From the NCBI GenBank assembly GCA_025738555.1, contig JAOVFP010000012.1, forward strand, positions 868,001 through 932,000: a stretch of 64,000 bases of DNA. Reading direction: 5' to 3'. Shown in pieces: positions 50,484 through 63,118 of this stretch. A program made the position numbers and the translations under genes. The notes beneath the pieces are model-generated. The model worked only from the letters and a program-made list of their open reading frames with translations, had not been told where the DNA came from and did not search any database. Within the stretch, counting starts at the first letter, position 1; the number at the start of each line of letters is the position of its first letter. Source of the DNA: Cyathus striatus. Lineage: Eukaryota > Basidiomycota > Agaricomycetes > Agaricales > Nidulariaceae.

Positions 50484-50512
50484 TGCCGAAGTATTTTGAT
50501 TAGTACAGTACT
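50484..50512 (-). repeat. right terminal inverted repeat
   Basis: 29 bases beginning TGCCGAAG and ending AGTACAGTACT; exact reverse complement of the left end. Confidence 0.9.
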
Positions 50513-51132
50513 CACTCAAGGGCACTTGATAAGAGAGCGTCCGATCCAAGTCCGATCCGTCGTTCCGGTGCGTATCAATCACTTACATAAGCGACGGTGG
50601 ATACCCATTGCCATCAACTTCCTTCCTTCGTGCTAAGTTGGTACTAATAAGATCCAACTCCTCAGGTACTCAGTGGTTTATAGGTTTATAATCGGTCATA
50701 ATCGTGTTTGCTTTACTTCAATTCTGGATAACTGGTTTGTAAGCCTCTCGAATTTGTACGTCGAAAATTGGATGGGTGTCTTGAGGGTATGTTCAGGAAT
50801 CAGTAACGGCGTAGCGCATATGACAAGCATATGATCCGCCAAGTGAGTTCCTGCCTATTTATATATAGTCTGGCATCCCTTAGGGTTTAAGCTGAAACTT
50901 GCATATGATTGAAGGATATGAGATACAGATATTAGTATGCCCATAGCCCTATAGCCTGAAGCTCTGCTTCGATGTAGCTGAAAGACCGCGAGATACAAAG
51001 ATATTGTTTAGTATGCCCATTGCCCTGTACCTGAAATTTCTGTTTCGAAGCGGTTGGCGATACATATTTAAAATGCCCTGTAACCTGTTTCTGGCTCCTG
51101 GAGGCTGGCACTAACTTTCATTTTCGATCGTG
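50513..51132. promoter_or_regulatory. upstream region of the third ABC gene, with triplicated module
   Basis: The motif TTACATAAGCGACGGTGGAT (50583-50602) is shared with the second gene's upstream region. Between 50893 and about 51085 a 55-75 base module occurs in three degenerate head-to-tail copies (about 50893-50956, 50957-51031 and 51032-51085), each with GATACA..TAT and TGCCC[AT].. segments; the second gene has one copy. Confidence 0.5.
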
Positions 51133-54100
51133 ATGGAATTCCACTTTGCAGTAGAATCCATTGCTAAGCCTGAAGCTAGGCTGCATGATTTCTTTTCAAC
51201 TGCAACACATGATGCGTGAGTCAACTACTAAACTGTTCCTTATTCTTCCTTGTATTTACATCCTCATGCAGGAAAAACTGGTTATTTGATCTTCAGCTAT
51301 TTCCTTTATATGTGACTATTGGATCCTTGGCGGTATTATTGCTGCAAATCACGCGTTTTGCGAATCGAACAAGTGCTATTGTAAAAGAACCGACGGGAAA
51401 TGGGCATACCCAGCGCGAAAACGCGCTCAAGAAGTACACGAGAGCCCATGGAAACATCACCATCCTAGGTTTCGTGACACTGCGGTTTATCGCGTGTATA
51501 TCTATGTTGGTTCTTTCTGTGGCCACAAGTCTGCAACCATCGGGCAAAGGTGGCGCCCTATCTCTTTGGGATGAGTGGAAACAATGGTCTCTTCCAGTGG
51601 CATTCGTGGGTATTAGCTTGCTAGTTATGTAACTTTGCGTAACCCGTTTTACCTACAGCTTTATACGTCTATTATATCTGGTATAACTTTATTTCATAGT
51701 CGCTGGAGCACAACGGCCGCCCGCCACACTGTACTCATGCTCCTTGTGATATTCAGCTCGTATACATGTCGCGACATTTGGCCTCTCATTACTATCGATG
51801 GAACCCCACAGGATGTAGACGAAGGACCATTTCTGTGGGCGAAGCTTATCATTATTACAATTACTGCAGTATTTATTCCTTTGTTCATTCCTCGGCGTTA
51901 TGTTCCAGTGGACCCTACGGTAAGTTCAGCTTCGTTATCTTCTGTGAAAACTCTCACAATGCTGTTATAGGAACCTACAGTGGCAGAGCCAAACCCCGAA
52001 CAAACAGCTTCGATCTTCTCTTTTCTGTTCTACTTCTTCTTGGATGACATAATTTTCAAAGCGTCTAAGGTTGATCATTTATCATATACGGAACTACCAC
52101 AATTGGCAGACTACGACCGAGCTCGATACCTCAGAGAGACAGGACTGCACGTATGTTGTTCGTTACAGTAGACACGTATATTGTGAAGATCTAATACGTG
52201 TTTTAGCACTTGGACCCGTTCTCAGGTACAAGCGCCAAGCCAAGGCATCTATTCTTCAGATTGTTACGTGTATTCTGTACGTCTTTCAACTTTTTCCAGT
52301 ACTGTACTCTAACGATGACAATTAGGGAGGGAATACAGCGTCCTCAGTGTTAACATTGTCATTCAAGTAATTACCACCTTCGGTGCTCCTCTTGGGATAA
52401 ACAGAATTCTGAGGTGCCTTTAACTTTGTGCTTCTTCCCCGAATACTTATGGAACTCGGGGTCGATAGTTACCTTGAATATGGCCCTTCAAGCACCAACA
52501 TCCGACCATGGTTCTGGATTGGATGGCTCTTCTTCGGTCCTCTTGCTTATAGCCTTTCGCGGCAAGCATATATTTATACTACAACAAGCACAACAGTGCG
52601 TGCGGAGAGCCTTCTTACTCAGCTAGTGTTTGAGCATAGCTTGAGGATAAGGATGAAAGCTGAGACGGGCAGCGACACCACGGTCCCTGGAACTGGAGGT
52701 ACCCGCGAGGGAACGCAGGCGAAGAAGCCTGCTGTAGGTAATATGATAGGGAAGATGAACAACCTCATCACAAGCGACTTGTACAGTATCACTGAGGGGA
52801 GGGATTTTCTGATCATTGGTAGGTTAAAAACTTTGGGACACAATTGCCTTTACCTAACCACCACATTCAGTAATCTTTATTCCCCTTCAGATATGCCTCG
52901 GTATTCTGTTTCTCTACAATGTCCTTGGTATTAGGTAACGTTACGACTGGTAATGGGTCATGCTCTGTTTTAAATGTAGCATTGCAGTGCCTTTGTTGGT
53001 CTTGCATCTATGATCATATTTTCACCTCTTCCACGGTTCGTCATAATGAGATTGGGAGCTATACAGAAGGAAAAGATGAAACTGGTAAGCTTATTTCAGC
53101 TATCTACCGTTATATGAGCTGAGAATCGACATACTCGTGTTTTAAAGACAGACGCCCGAGTGCAGGCTGTGACTGAGAGTACGTGCAACCTTTATTCGAG
53201 CCAAGCACTAATGGAGCCGATGTCTAGCTGTGAATGTTTTGCGTATGGTGAAAATGTTTGCCTGGGAGTCACGGATGGCCGAAAGATTGGAACAGAGTCG
53301 TAACATTGAGCTGCAGTTTCTGTGGAAACGTAGAGTGCGTATAGGAAAATCACTTTGCTGCTGTATTGCTTACTACCGTGTAGATATATGATATAGTGAA
53401 TCAAATGACGAAGTATGTTCATATACTATCCTTCCAGCTAAGGCTTCAAGCTCAAAGACATACTATCTAGCTATACTATTTCTGCTCTAATTATGTTGTC
53501 AACCTTTGCTTTCTACACACTTGTGATGAAACAACAATTGAGTGGTATGCACTTCTTTTATTCTATGGTCCATTCCTGACAACAGTGACTCCTAGCCGCA
53601 AAGGTGTTTTCAAGCATGCCAGTGTTTAACCTACTCAGGACCCAAATGTACATGTTATCAGCAACGATAAATCGCATAGTTCAAGGGAAAGTGGCGCTCG
53701 ACCGTCTTGACGAATTTCTGCAGAATACCGAACTCCTTGATGTATACGCTCCCTTAGACAAGAACTTACACAAGCCTGAATATGACACAGACGTTATAGG
53801 GTTTAAAGATTGTTTGTTTGCTTGGTCTAATGAAGACGATGGAAACACAACTTCATCGTTCAGGCTGCGTATTCAGGGGGAGTTATTCTTCGAGAAGGGA
53901 TGTATTAATTTGATTACTGGGCCGACGTAAGGACAGTGCTTATCCCTCAGCAGCGTACTCTTACATTCATCTGATTGCAGAGGTACTGGGAAAACATCGA
54001 TGTTAATGGCTTTGCTCGGTACGCTAGATACTCTTATTCTGTGTGAAATAATGCTCATATAAACATTTCAGGAGAAATGCACTTCATCTCGTCCGCTCCC

Positions 54101-57100
54101 GATGCATGGTTTAACTTGCCAAGGGTCGGAGGCCTTGCCTATGCTGCGCAAGAGTCCTGGGTGCAGAACGACACCATCCGGAACAATATTCTCTTCGGAA
54201 GCTCGTTCGACGAAGATCGATATAATAAAGGTTTGACAGCGACATTTTATAGTATTGTAGTATACTAAGCTGGAGCAGTTATTCACCAATGCGCCCTGAA
54301 GCAAGATATCGAGCTATTTGAGGCTGGAGATCAAACCGAAGTTGGGGAGCGTGGGCTGACATTGAGGTGCGTTTAATTTTGGTTGACACAATTGTATCAC
54401 TAAAGTACATAATATCTACAGCGGAGGCCAAAAGGTTTTTTGATACGTACAGTTGTCCTACTATCAACGAAGGCTAATTCAGGATTTATGTCACAGGCGA
54501 GAGTCACATTAGCTAGAGCTATCTATTCATCAGCCGAAATCATTTTACTTGATGATGTCCTTGCTGCATTGGATGCTCGTACGTAAGTTGCGATGTGGTC
54601 CAGTCATCTAGAATCTTACGCAGGCTTTCAAGCTCCAAATGGATTGTGGAAGAGTGTCTATTGGGTGACATTGTCAAGGGGCGCACTGTTCTGCTCGTCG
54701 TAAGTATTGTCTTCAACACTGCATTTACCTCTCCCTTACGTATCACAGACTCATAATGTTATTCTTACACTGCCGATTGCTCACTTTATCGTTGGGGTGG
54801 GTATAGACGGGAGAATCTCTAAGGAGACTTTGGCTCCCCTGGACCATTTACCCATGAAAATCCTGCAGATTGTAGAGGACATTCCCACATACGATCTGGC
54901 AGCGGCCAGTGAAATTGAAGAGAAAGAGTTGAATCCGCCTAAACCCGATGGTAAACTGATTGTGGCGGAAGACATTGCGAAGGGACGAGTTGGCTGGAGA
55001 GCCGTGAAGCTTTACTTGTCAAGCTTAGGTGGTCGATATCCCATTTCATTCTTTTTAGCTTGGATAGCTGGTAGTATTGCCTCTGACTCTGCAAATAACT
55101 TCCAAACGTGGTACCTTGGGTACTGGGGTTCACAATATACGGCAGGGCACTCGGTACAGCCATCATAGTATGTTATTGTCAATCACCCATATCGTTTGGT
55201 GGCTGACTGTTGCATAGCTGTTTATCTATTTGTTTACTGTTGTTGGCTGCAACCGTGATTATCAGGACTTCGGTTGTATTACATTATTCACTGGGAACCA
55301 TTCGCGCATCCCGGTTAATACACAGCACGCTCATATGTTCAATCATGAGAAGTACAATGCGGTACGTACGCCTGGTTGATTTCCATGTGTTCATTAGTGG
55401 ACTTATATATTTTCATAGCTGGCTTGACGAAACGCCTGTTTCGCGTATAATTGCCAGATGCACACAAGATATCGGTGCAATAGATGATCCTCTAGCTACG
55501 GCGTGGTCAGCAGTAGTAGAGCTGATGATGGCTGGCATGGTTAAACTTGGAAGCGTAGTAATTATTACGCCAGTTTTTTTAGTCCCTGGACTGGCCGTCG
55601 TATTTGTAGGGTCCTGGACTGCAAGCATTTACCTAAGAGCACAGCTGTCCGTTAAGCGAGAAATGAGGTGTGTAGTGAAATCAAGCTTACTTATTTCCAG
55701 TTTTAACACGTTTACATTTAGCAATGCAAAGGCTCCAGTGCTAGCACACTTTGGTGCCACGATTGCAGGAATTGGTATGTATCAGTAATACTCCCAATGA
55801 CCCAGGACGTCATACTGATATACGCTCAAAAGTTTCTGTGCGGGCTTTCGGCGCACGGCATGCCTTCCGACAAGAATTAATGTCAAGGATTGACCACTAC
55901 GCAAGAGTAGCAAGAGTCTCTAATGACCTAAATCGCTGGATCGCCGTCCGAATGGATTTGCTCGGCTCTCTTTTTACTGCATCTTTGGCGTTGTATTTGG
56001 TGCTCACGCGAAATACTAGTGCCTCCAATACAGGCTTTTCCTTGACCATAGCCCTCGAACTCTGTACGACGATCCTATGGTGGGTTAGGTTGTACAATGA
56101 CTTCGAAATACAGTCAAACAGGTATTTTAATATCCTCTGAGTGTGAATTTAATAGCATGGCATCTGAAACATTCCACGTAGCTTGGAACGGATTCAGAGT
56201 TACATTGATATCGACCAAGAGAAGCGTCCTACTGAGACCGGAAAACCACCTGCTTCCTGGCCAACCAGTGGAGATCTACGTGCTGAGAATTTGTCAGCTC
56301 GGTATTCAGCTGTAAGATATACATACCTTTGCATGATGACCTCTAGTTACTGGGTTTCTACAGAATGGCCCAGAAGTATTGCATCAATTGACATTCCAAA
56401 TCTCATCCGGCGAAAGAATTGGTGTCGGTAAGTTGTATTTATATTGGTTGATACTACTTAAACAACTAAACATGGCCTTTGGTAGTTGGCCGGACGGGGA
56501 GTGGCAAGGTATGTATACCATTTTATTAGTGTAACAAGTCATAACACATTTATTTAAAAGAGCACGCTCACTCTCGCATTGCTGCGCTGCATCCTTACCG
56601 AAGGACGTGTCTATTATGATGGAGTAGCCACCGATCAAATGAACTTGGATGCGTTGCGCTCAAACATTAATATTATTCCTCAGGTGGTAAGCATTGCTGC
56701 TCGTCTCCGTATATTGCCCCTGTGGGAAGTGCTGATGTTTCTTTTCATTAGCCGGAGCTGTTGAGTGGTACACTCAGGCTAAATCTAGATCCATTTGAAG
56801 AACACGATGATGCTGAGTTGAATTCTGTATTGAAACATGCAGGGTTACTATCACTTCAAAGTGATTCTGCCGAGACACGTATAACGCTGGATACCAAGAT
56901 TGCAAGCGCCGGTAGCAATCTTTCGATTGGGCAACGTCAAATCATTGCACTTGCTCGTGCAATGGTCCGAAAAAGCAAGCTTCTCATTTTAGATGAAGGT
57001 ATGTGTATTTTTCTTAACACTTTCATACCTGATGTGATGAAATGCTGATGCGTGTTAGCCACCTCCGCCATTGGTACGCTATGGTATTTCGAGGATACTT

Positions 57101-57507
57101 TCCTTGCTTAGCATCTTGATAGATTACAGGACGGATGTCCTTATTCAAGACGCTCTACGCTCCAAGTTGAGCTCCGATGTCACAGTCATAATCGTTGCTC
57201 ACAGACTTCAGACCATCATGGACGCTGATAAGATTGTACGTACTGTTAAATTCAATTATCTATGCCGCATTTACTTATCTTGTGTTAGATGGTGTTGGAT
57301 GCTGGGAGTCTGGTGTGTACTTACGAAAATGGTTCATCTTCCTTATTCCCATTAATGATACCTTAGGTGGAATTCGACACGCCTGCAGCTCTGCTGCGAA
57401 AGGAAGACGGTGTCTTCAAGCAGCTGGCGGATAATAGTGGCGACAGAGGCATTGCCTTTAAACGATTCCCTGTCGATTTTCAGGTGAACCGTTCTCTAAG
57501 AGTCTAA
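51133..57507 (+). CDS. ABCC-type ABC transporter, third tandem copy
   Basis: Starts MEFHFAVESIAKPEARLHDF with the first donor at 51214; the last exon reads VEFDTPAALLRKEDGVFKQL and ends at TAA 57505-57507. Architecture is N-terminal membrane block, TMD1, NBD1, TMD2, NBD2. NBD1: GPTGTGKTS (split near 53930-53982), SGGQK plus [20 protein letters not shown]; the D-loop region reads LDART, where the paralogues have LDAHT. NBD2: [35 protein letters not shown]. The linker after NBD1 is acidic and variable between copies (ASEIEEKELNPPKPDGK here). Intact by motif. Likely an exporter; substrate unknown. The C-terminal tail after the NBD differs from the other two copies. Confidence 0.86.
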
Positions 57508-57799
57508 TGTGAACTGCAATATTTTTAATACCGAATCACTATAAATATACGTTCCTGGCCAGATGATCTACTGGTTGTCATCATTGCATTTTAACAGTAC
57601 TAGAATGTGTAACTTTTCAGCCTCTCGTTGCTGGTTTTCGGTAAATAAAATTGTTAACACAGCAAATAGGTAGTCTTAACGCCGGGCTATGACATTGACA
57701 ATTTGTTGACAATCTACATACTATAAGTAACAATTGTTCGACTTGGACAGTAATAATTTGACATGTAATTATAAGATTCAATTCTTCTTAGTATACTTA
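57508..57799. other. convergent intergenic region
   Basis: Between the third ABC gene and the protease gene. AT-rich, no coding signal. Confidence 0.4.
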
Positions 57800-59609
57800 T
57801 CAAGCAAGGCGAAGAACCGTCGAGCGACATCGGGAGAGAAGATCATCTTGGTCGGAATCATCTTGATCGAAATCATCTTGGTCGAAATCATCTTGGTCGA
57901 AATCATCTTGGTCGAAATCATCTCGGTCGGCATCTCCCGGTAGGAAGTGTATGTCGGGAAACTGAACCTTGATACGCTCAATCAGCCATTCGATGGGAGT
58001 TCCATACGTAATATCTGCCACAGATTCATTATAGCCGCATCCACCAATAAGGAGGGCTGCGGCGCGTCCGTCTCTGTCGACGATAACGGAGCCAGAGTCA
58101 CCACAGCCAGAGAACGCTGATTGCTTCTTCGAAACGATTGCAAACTCCAACGACGTTTGTTTAATGCCATTCCACTGCTCACGCACGAAAGATTTGATTC
58201 CGTTGCCACAGCCAACGGTCGTCTTCGTCCTGCCGTTATTCTTGATCAACGGGATATATGGCTCACCATTTTCGTCTTTTGTTTTCGGACGGGTCAGCTC
58301 GTCTTCCGGGACGATGGACCGGATCGGAAATAGACGTTCGTTAGGATACATGGGGTACCTGAATTTGAACTTGAGGGGGTACATCCAGGACAAGAATTTA
58401 TCGATTGTTGCTTCTGGCCCTGGATATAGCAGTTAGAATAGACTTGGAATAAGTAGACTGACAGAAAGTAAAACATACCCAAGTCGATCACATTGCCTCT
58501 AAAGTTGCGGAAGTCTATCTTGCTGTCGTCGAGCTCAATCAAGGCCCAATCCTCGCTGTTGCGCTTGGGACCTTCATTGACACTAATAGGAGGGGCATAG
58601 ACTACGCGACCAACGATAAAGTCACTCTCTTGGACCCAATCATTGAGAACATTGCTCTGGAAGTCTTCGAGTGTTTTGATCGATGTCCTCTCTTCCTCCA
58701 AATTAGACTCAATCCTTACTTGTTCATTGGCGGCACTGTTCCAAATCTTGTTCGTCAGCAGATCATTTAGCTGTTTCTCATGCTTAGTTTTCATCGACTT
58801 GAAGGTGTTGATCTTGTCCGATATAGACTCAACCATGCCATCAAAGGCTGCGGGACTGGGGAGCATGACTTGAATAGCATCCTGACTGCTTTGCCTCTGA
58901 TCGTAAAGAATATTGGGTACCTCCGGTGGAAGTACAACGTGCCGTGCGGTTAGAAGGTAGGTGTGCTCGGCTGTGCGGAGGTAAATGCCCCCGGTGCCCT
59001 CAGAGCCTGGAGTTTGGACAGAAGCAATGGGGAGACCAAGTGCAGCGGTAATAGGACCGTAAACGTTGGCAATTGGGTTATCACTAGAGACGTAGTCGAG
59101 GAGCGTACGGCTGTACCGCCTGAAGAGCGACTCGCGAAACGCTATCTCAACGCCGTGGATATCGAACGATTGAAGAATGTTTTCGCATGCATTGGCTGCT
59201 TTCTCGGCGAGCTTGCGGGAGAGAGACCTAGGATGGACACCGATCCACAAAACAATGGGACCAACTGGTTTTTTGACTGGGCTGTACTTTTCAGGTTTGG
59301 CGAAGCGGACGACATCAATTGTTGTCCAATTGACATCAACAGCGTCGAGGTACTTGTAGATCTGTGTTCCCATTTCCACCCATACGGCCGCGAACTTGTG
59401 GTCGAAGACTGGCCTGATAACTTTCGGCACAAAGTATGCCTCGAAACCGGTTGGCTTCTGCCATGGGGCCCCTGTATGAAAGACTGAGATAGGACACGAA
59501 GGCAAGCCATAGTAGTACACCCTCGACTCCAGCTCTTCCACGTCCTTGTATGAAACGAGAGTGTCAAAAACGTCGAATTCTCCGGTAGGCGTAAAGTCTT
59601 CTTCATTCA
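57800..59609 (-). CDS. trypsin-like serine protease
   Basis: One large exon (about 59609 down to 58480), a short intron, then the 3' exon (about 58421 to 57800). A chymotrypsin-type triad is visible in order: His in YLLTARHVVLP, Asp in EDWALIELD, Ser in SGCGDSGSVIVD. A roughly 70-residue charged helical insert (around SMKTKHEKQLNDLL) separates the His and Asp segments, which is long for the family. The first 200 residues have no recognised domain. The C-terminus is an acidic repeat (DDFDQ units) followed by a short basic tail. No signal peptide is evident, so it is probably intracellular. The start is unresolved: no in-frame ATG precedes the first motif, and an upstream mini-exon joined at the acceptor near 59610 is likely (an ATG near 59842 is one candidate). 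Confidence 0.72.
57840..57930. repeat. 15 bp minisatellite in the protease tail
   Basis: Five to six copies of a 15 base unit (plus strand AATCATCTTGGTCGA) encoding FDQDD on the minus strand. The unit is a multiple of three, so copy number can change without breaking the frame. Confidence 0.88.
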
Positions 59610-60130
59610 CTGGACGAAGAGAATGGCGAATGAGAAGGTGAGTATGAGACAATAGAGAAATGCTAAAGGTTTAACGTTTAACGTTAGTACTTAGTACTTA
59701 CTGGTTACTTGTCAGTGATATTGATAGAGTCCTATTTGTTTGGTACGATGCAAGTAGTCTGTCCCGTAGTCAGAGTACAGGTGTGGTTGCGGTCAAGTTG
59801 CGGTTGATGGAGCCAGAAATCCTCAGTCATAGCTATTGAGTAGACGTAAGTAGTTCAAAGTACTTGGGTGGATAACTCATCATTGAATTAGGTCGATCTA
59901 TGTACGTGTTATCGAAATGCAATTCAATGATTAGGCTCATAGCAGATAATAAGGTAGCGTACAAAGTTAGACAAGTAGTTCCCACCGTCACGTGTATTTC
60001 GGGAGACTAACGCTCTAGAGTGACGAGTCTAGTCTCTACTAGATCGGCTACCGGTCTAAGCCTCTACGCCTCTCTAACATCATTATGGAATAGTGAATTC
60101 AATTGTAATGTTTTTAATACTAAATCTTCA
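59610..60130. other. intergenic, nothing supported
   Basis: It may hold the first small exon of the protease gene. Otherwise AT-rich with repeated TTAGTACTTAGTACTTA motifs near 59683-59700. Confidence 0.35.
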
Positions 60131-61351
60131 CTACAAGTGATGTTCGCTTCCATGAAATAGCGAAACCAAAATCAAGCGAAGCTTTTCCGTCACCCCAGAA
60201 AGCTCCGCAACTCTGCAGATAGCAGCATGCATTTTCAAGTAGTGAGGATTAGGAAGAGAATACCAACGACTTGAATGATCTTGAAATGTAACAGTTTCAG
60301 GAAGCAGTAATACTAGGTAGGGCTTGTTTGTGGCTCCAAGTCCAATTATATATTTGTTCGGAGTATCCTAGGCAAGCTTAGATATGGTTGTAGAGACTTC
60401 GAGAGCATCTTACCGTTTCCTCGAACCAAAGTCGAAGGCTGTCGAAATATATGCCCATATCACACGATAATGTCATGACGTTGTCGAGGCAATGTACACC
60501 GTCCCTGTTTAACTTAGCCTGAAGACCCCTGTATCCGAAAGACTCTAAAATCGTCCATGTGGTAGCCGCGTGAATGTTCTGTAGGGTAAATGTTATCAGG
60601 TAGAATAAGGTAATAATATGAGGGGGAAAATTACCTTGTTTTCATCAAGACTCTGCGGGCGAGAAACATTGGCTCTCTTCGATTTGCCAAATATGCATGT
60701 ACAATACGTTGTCGTCGCCTTTATCCTTCTCATGGAAACCTCTTCCAGTAAGGCCCTATTCTCATCTTTAGTAACTATCTCCGATATATCATATTGGCCT
60801 GTTACAACACAACTGTTGTTGTCTCGCTCCAGCGCCTACAACCGAGGTTTCAGTTTGAGATAAATTATATGTCAAAGCTATTTATCGCTCACCTGCTGTT
60901 TTGCGGTCCGCTCATTCTTCATATCCTCTTCACTCCATTCCATTTCGTCCGTTTCTTGAGCAGTGAGTGGGTTGTTGGGGGCATCAATGAATTTATTTGT
61001 CGTGACTACGTGCATGACGCCTTATCCAGGAGCGAACGAAAACATCAGAATAAGTAGCTTACACACTGGTATGAGACGGTTGACGTAGACTTTCCCCACA
61101 TCCTCAAGTTTATCCTCGTCGTATGGAAGAATATCCTCTGCAACAGTTATAGCAGCTTCTTGAGTAGGCCATTCAAGCATTATGTATCCTAAGAAACGGA
61201 CATAGATCAAGGATAGAATCCTTTCGCGCGATTCCGGTTGGAGCAAAAGAGCCTTTTCGCGACGCTTCAGTTTGTCGTATGCACCACCTAGCATATCACT
61301 ATTCGCCAATATCCCCGTGATAGGGCGATTGGGAAGGAAAGTCTCAGACAT
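60131..61351 (-). CDS. fungal HNH_2-type domain protein
   Basis: Exons in coding order: 61351-61063, 61020-60893, 60835-60635, 60578-60414 and 60367-60131; all phases agree; 339 residues. Starts MSETFLPNRPITG. The central region ALERDNNSCVVTGQYD matches the opening of fungal HNH_2 domains (RDxxRCVVTGxxD). NIHAATTWTILESFGYRGL and LDNVMTLSCDMGIYFDSLRL follow, and GVHCLDNV fits the [N/D]-rich second half. The C-terminal helix HYLKMHAAICRVAELSG is also typical. In the family, the segment after VVTG..D usually has an AHI.P motif with the first catalytic histidine; here the matching place reads TTYCTCIFGKS, with no histidine. It may be inactive or use another ligand. Such genes form large families in basidiomycetes; their role is unknown. 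Confidence 0.75.
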
Positions 61352-62871
61352 GGCTCGTCGAAGTAACTTGATAAGTAAACGTATCAGCTTCAAGTTCGGT
61401 CTTTAGAGCAAATCAGTGACTGAATGTGTTCTTGGATTGAATTGAGTCAGACACAGTACTACCGTCCTGTTGAATTGCTTACCGAGACTCTAGCATTGAA
61501 GAACCAAGAGATCAAGCTTGCTGGTAGTTTTACAATAAGACCTATCGCGGCGTGATTGAGTGTATGAAGCGCAGTCAAACATAATTAACTAAGTACCTTC
61601 TATACACCATTTTTACCGGTTTGCTTCAGCACATAGCCATACTATATAACGAGATGTACTCAAGTATTCGGTGGTATTTGTACTACTTGAATCTGCAAAA
61701 CAATGCGACGATTGGTTATGCAGTACTTAACTACACGACACAACTCCACGAAAATTTCCTTAGTTAACTTGAAGCTGAAGTACGTCTGGAGCCTTTTGAC
61801 AGACTATCTCAACATCTGGGGATTAAGGTGTGGGTCGGGATGAGCTAGAGATGGACAAATGTTAATATGAATAATTAAGACGTAAAGACGCTAACGCTTG
61901 TGGAATGCAATAGGTTTCTTTATAGTTTAGAAGTTCAATGCAAAGGACAAACGGCAGGGCATTTACCACCAACCTGGTGGATCGCGCTTGGGGGGTTGAA
62001 GCGGACGCTAGACCCGGAGGACATTGAAGTATCCTCAAAGACCATACTATGCATTATCTGTGAGAATGCATATCTATATTATAAGGGCGCTGTGGATTTT
62101 CCTGCAATCTGATTGGCTGGCAGGGGTTGCCTCTTTTGTGAGGTGGGATGCTCCGGCGTTTGAGTCACTTTTCCAGAAATGTAATTGGCTGGCGGTGCTT
62201 TGCCTCGCCGCGAATGGGATCATTGTTGACGGCAATGAGGCCGCCTGAGTCCTGAGTGATGTGTCAGCTGTCGGCTGTGACGTGACACTTACAGTTAGCC
62301 GCGAGGGCGCGTCGCGTCGTTGTTCACACTGTTTCGCTGGCCCTCTTTTTCCTTTGTACTTCGCCACTTGTACGGAAACTCAGGTTTCCAGAGTTTTCTG
62401 TGTTGTATATTCACCGTTTATGGCTTGATTGCTACATTCTGTTAGAAAAACTGGCTATGCCGTACGTTTCTTCAGCTATGTGGTGATTTGGCCTATGAGT
62501 GTTTAGTCTTGTGGCGGTCTCGCAATCCCACTCTTCCATTCAATCTCTATCTCCGATCCTCTTTGGTTCTCTTCAGGCATACAGACGATTCAACTTCTAC
62601 CTCGACACTTTGCAAGTAAACTCTGATTGACTCAGAGTTCTTCTGGCCTCTCTCAATGTAATCAAGTTTATTGGTGGAAGAGGGTTAAAGGGGAGGTTTT
62701 GGCAGGTCAGCACGTAATATCCAAATTTCTGCTTAACGGATTGTGATTGTTCTGCATTCCAAATTCTTTGTAATATGATGCAAAGTGTCTTGGATAATCG
62801 TTTATTGTTAGAGCTTGCCGACAATAGGATTAATAATGAACATGACTTTGATCTTACTCATTTTCAAACAT
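61352..62871. other. long intergenic region, nothing supported
   Basis: Only short frames. A duplicated ATTGGCTGGC motif occurs at about 62111 and 62183 within two similar 70 base segments. No RNA gene or transposon ends were found. Confidence 0.35.
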
Positions 62872-62879
62872 TATATAAA
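62872..62879 (+). promoter_or_regulatory. TATA box of the MGNNHS gene
   Basis: TATATAAA, 61-68 bases before the start codon at 62940. Confidence 0.5.
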
Positions 62880-63113
62880 TGTTTCCATTCGATAACTTCT
62901 TTACATTGATTCACGGTAATTGCTGCCTTGATATTTGAAATGGGAAACAATCACTCCATGTAAGCAGCAGATTCTATAATGATTTCTGGGAACATTTATG
63001 AATACGTTTTCACAGAATTGAACGTGTGGAACTACCTAATGGTAGTTCTATAACTACCAGTAATCTGTCATCAGCATCGTGTCCCCCAACAACAAACCAG
63101 ATACCTATTGCCT

Positions 63114-63118
63114 CACAG
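63114..63118. repeat. target-site duplication, left copy
   Basis: CACAG immediately before the LTR start TGTTA. Confidence 0.85.

Larger units (their letters stand above)
49786..50512. mobile_element. non-autonomous inverted-repeat element (MITE-like)
   Basis: A 727 base block bounded by perfect 29 base inverted repeats (49786-49814 and 50484-50512). There is no transposase frame inside. An inner imperfect inverted repeat pairs about 49937-49974 with 50231-50268. The right half holds Pol III promoter-like boxes (A-like at 50292-50302, B-like GTTCAAACCC at 50364-50373). I could not define a clear target-site duplication, because the ends AGTAC/GTACT are themselves palindromic. The structure fits a small non-autonomous DNA transposon, perhaps with a tRNA-like insert. 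Confidence 0.65.
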
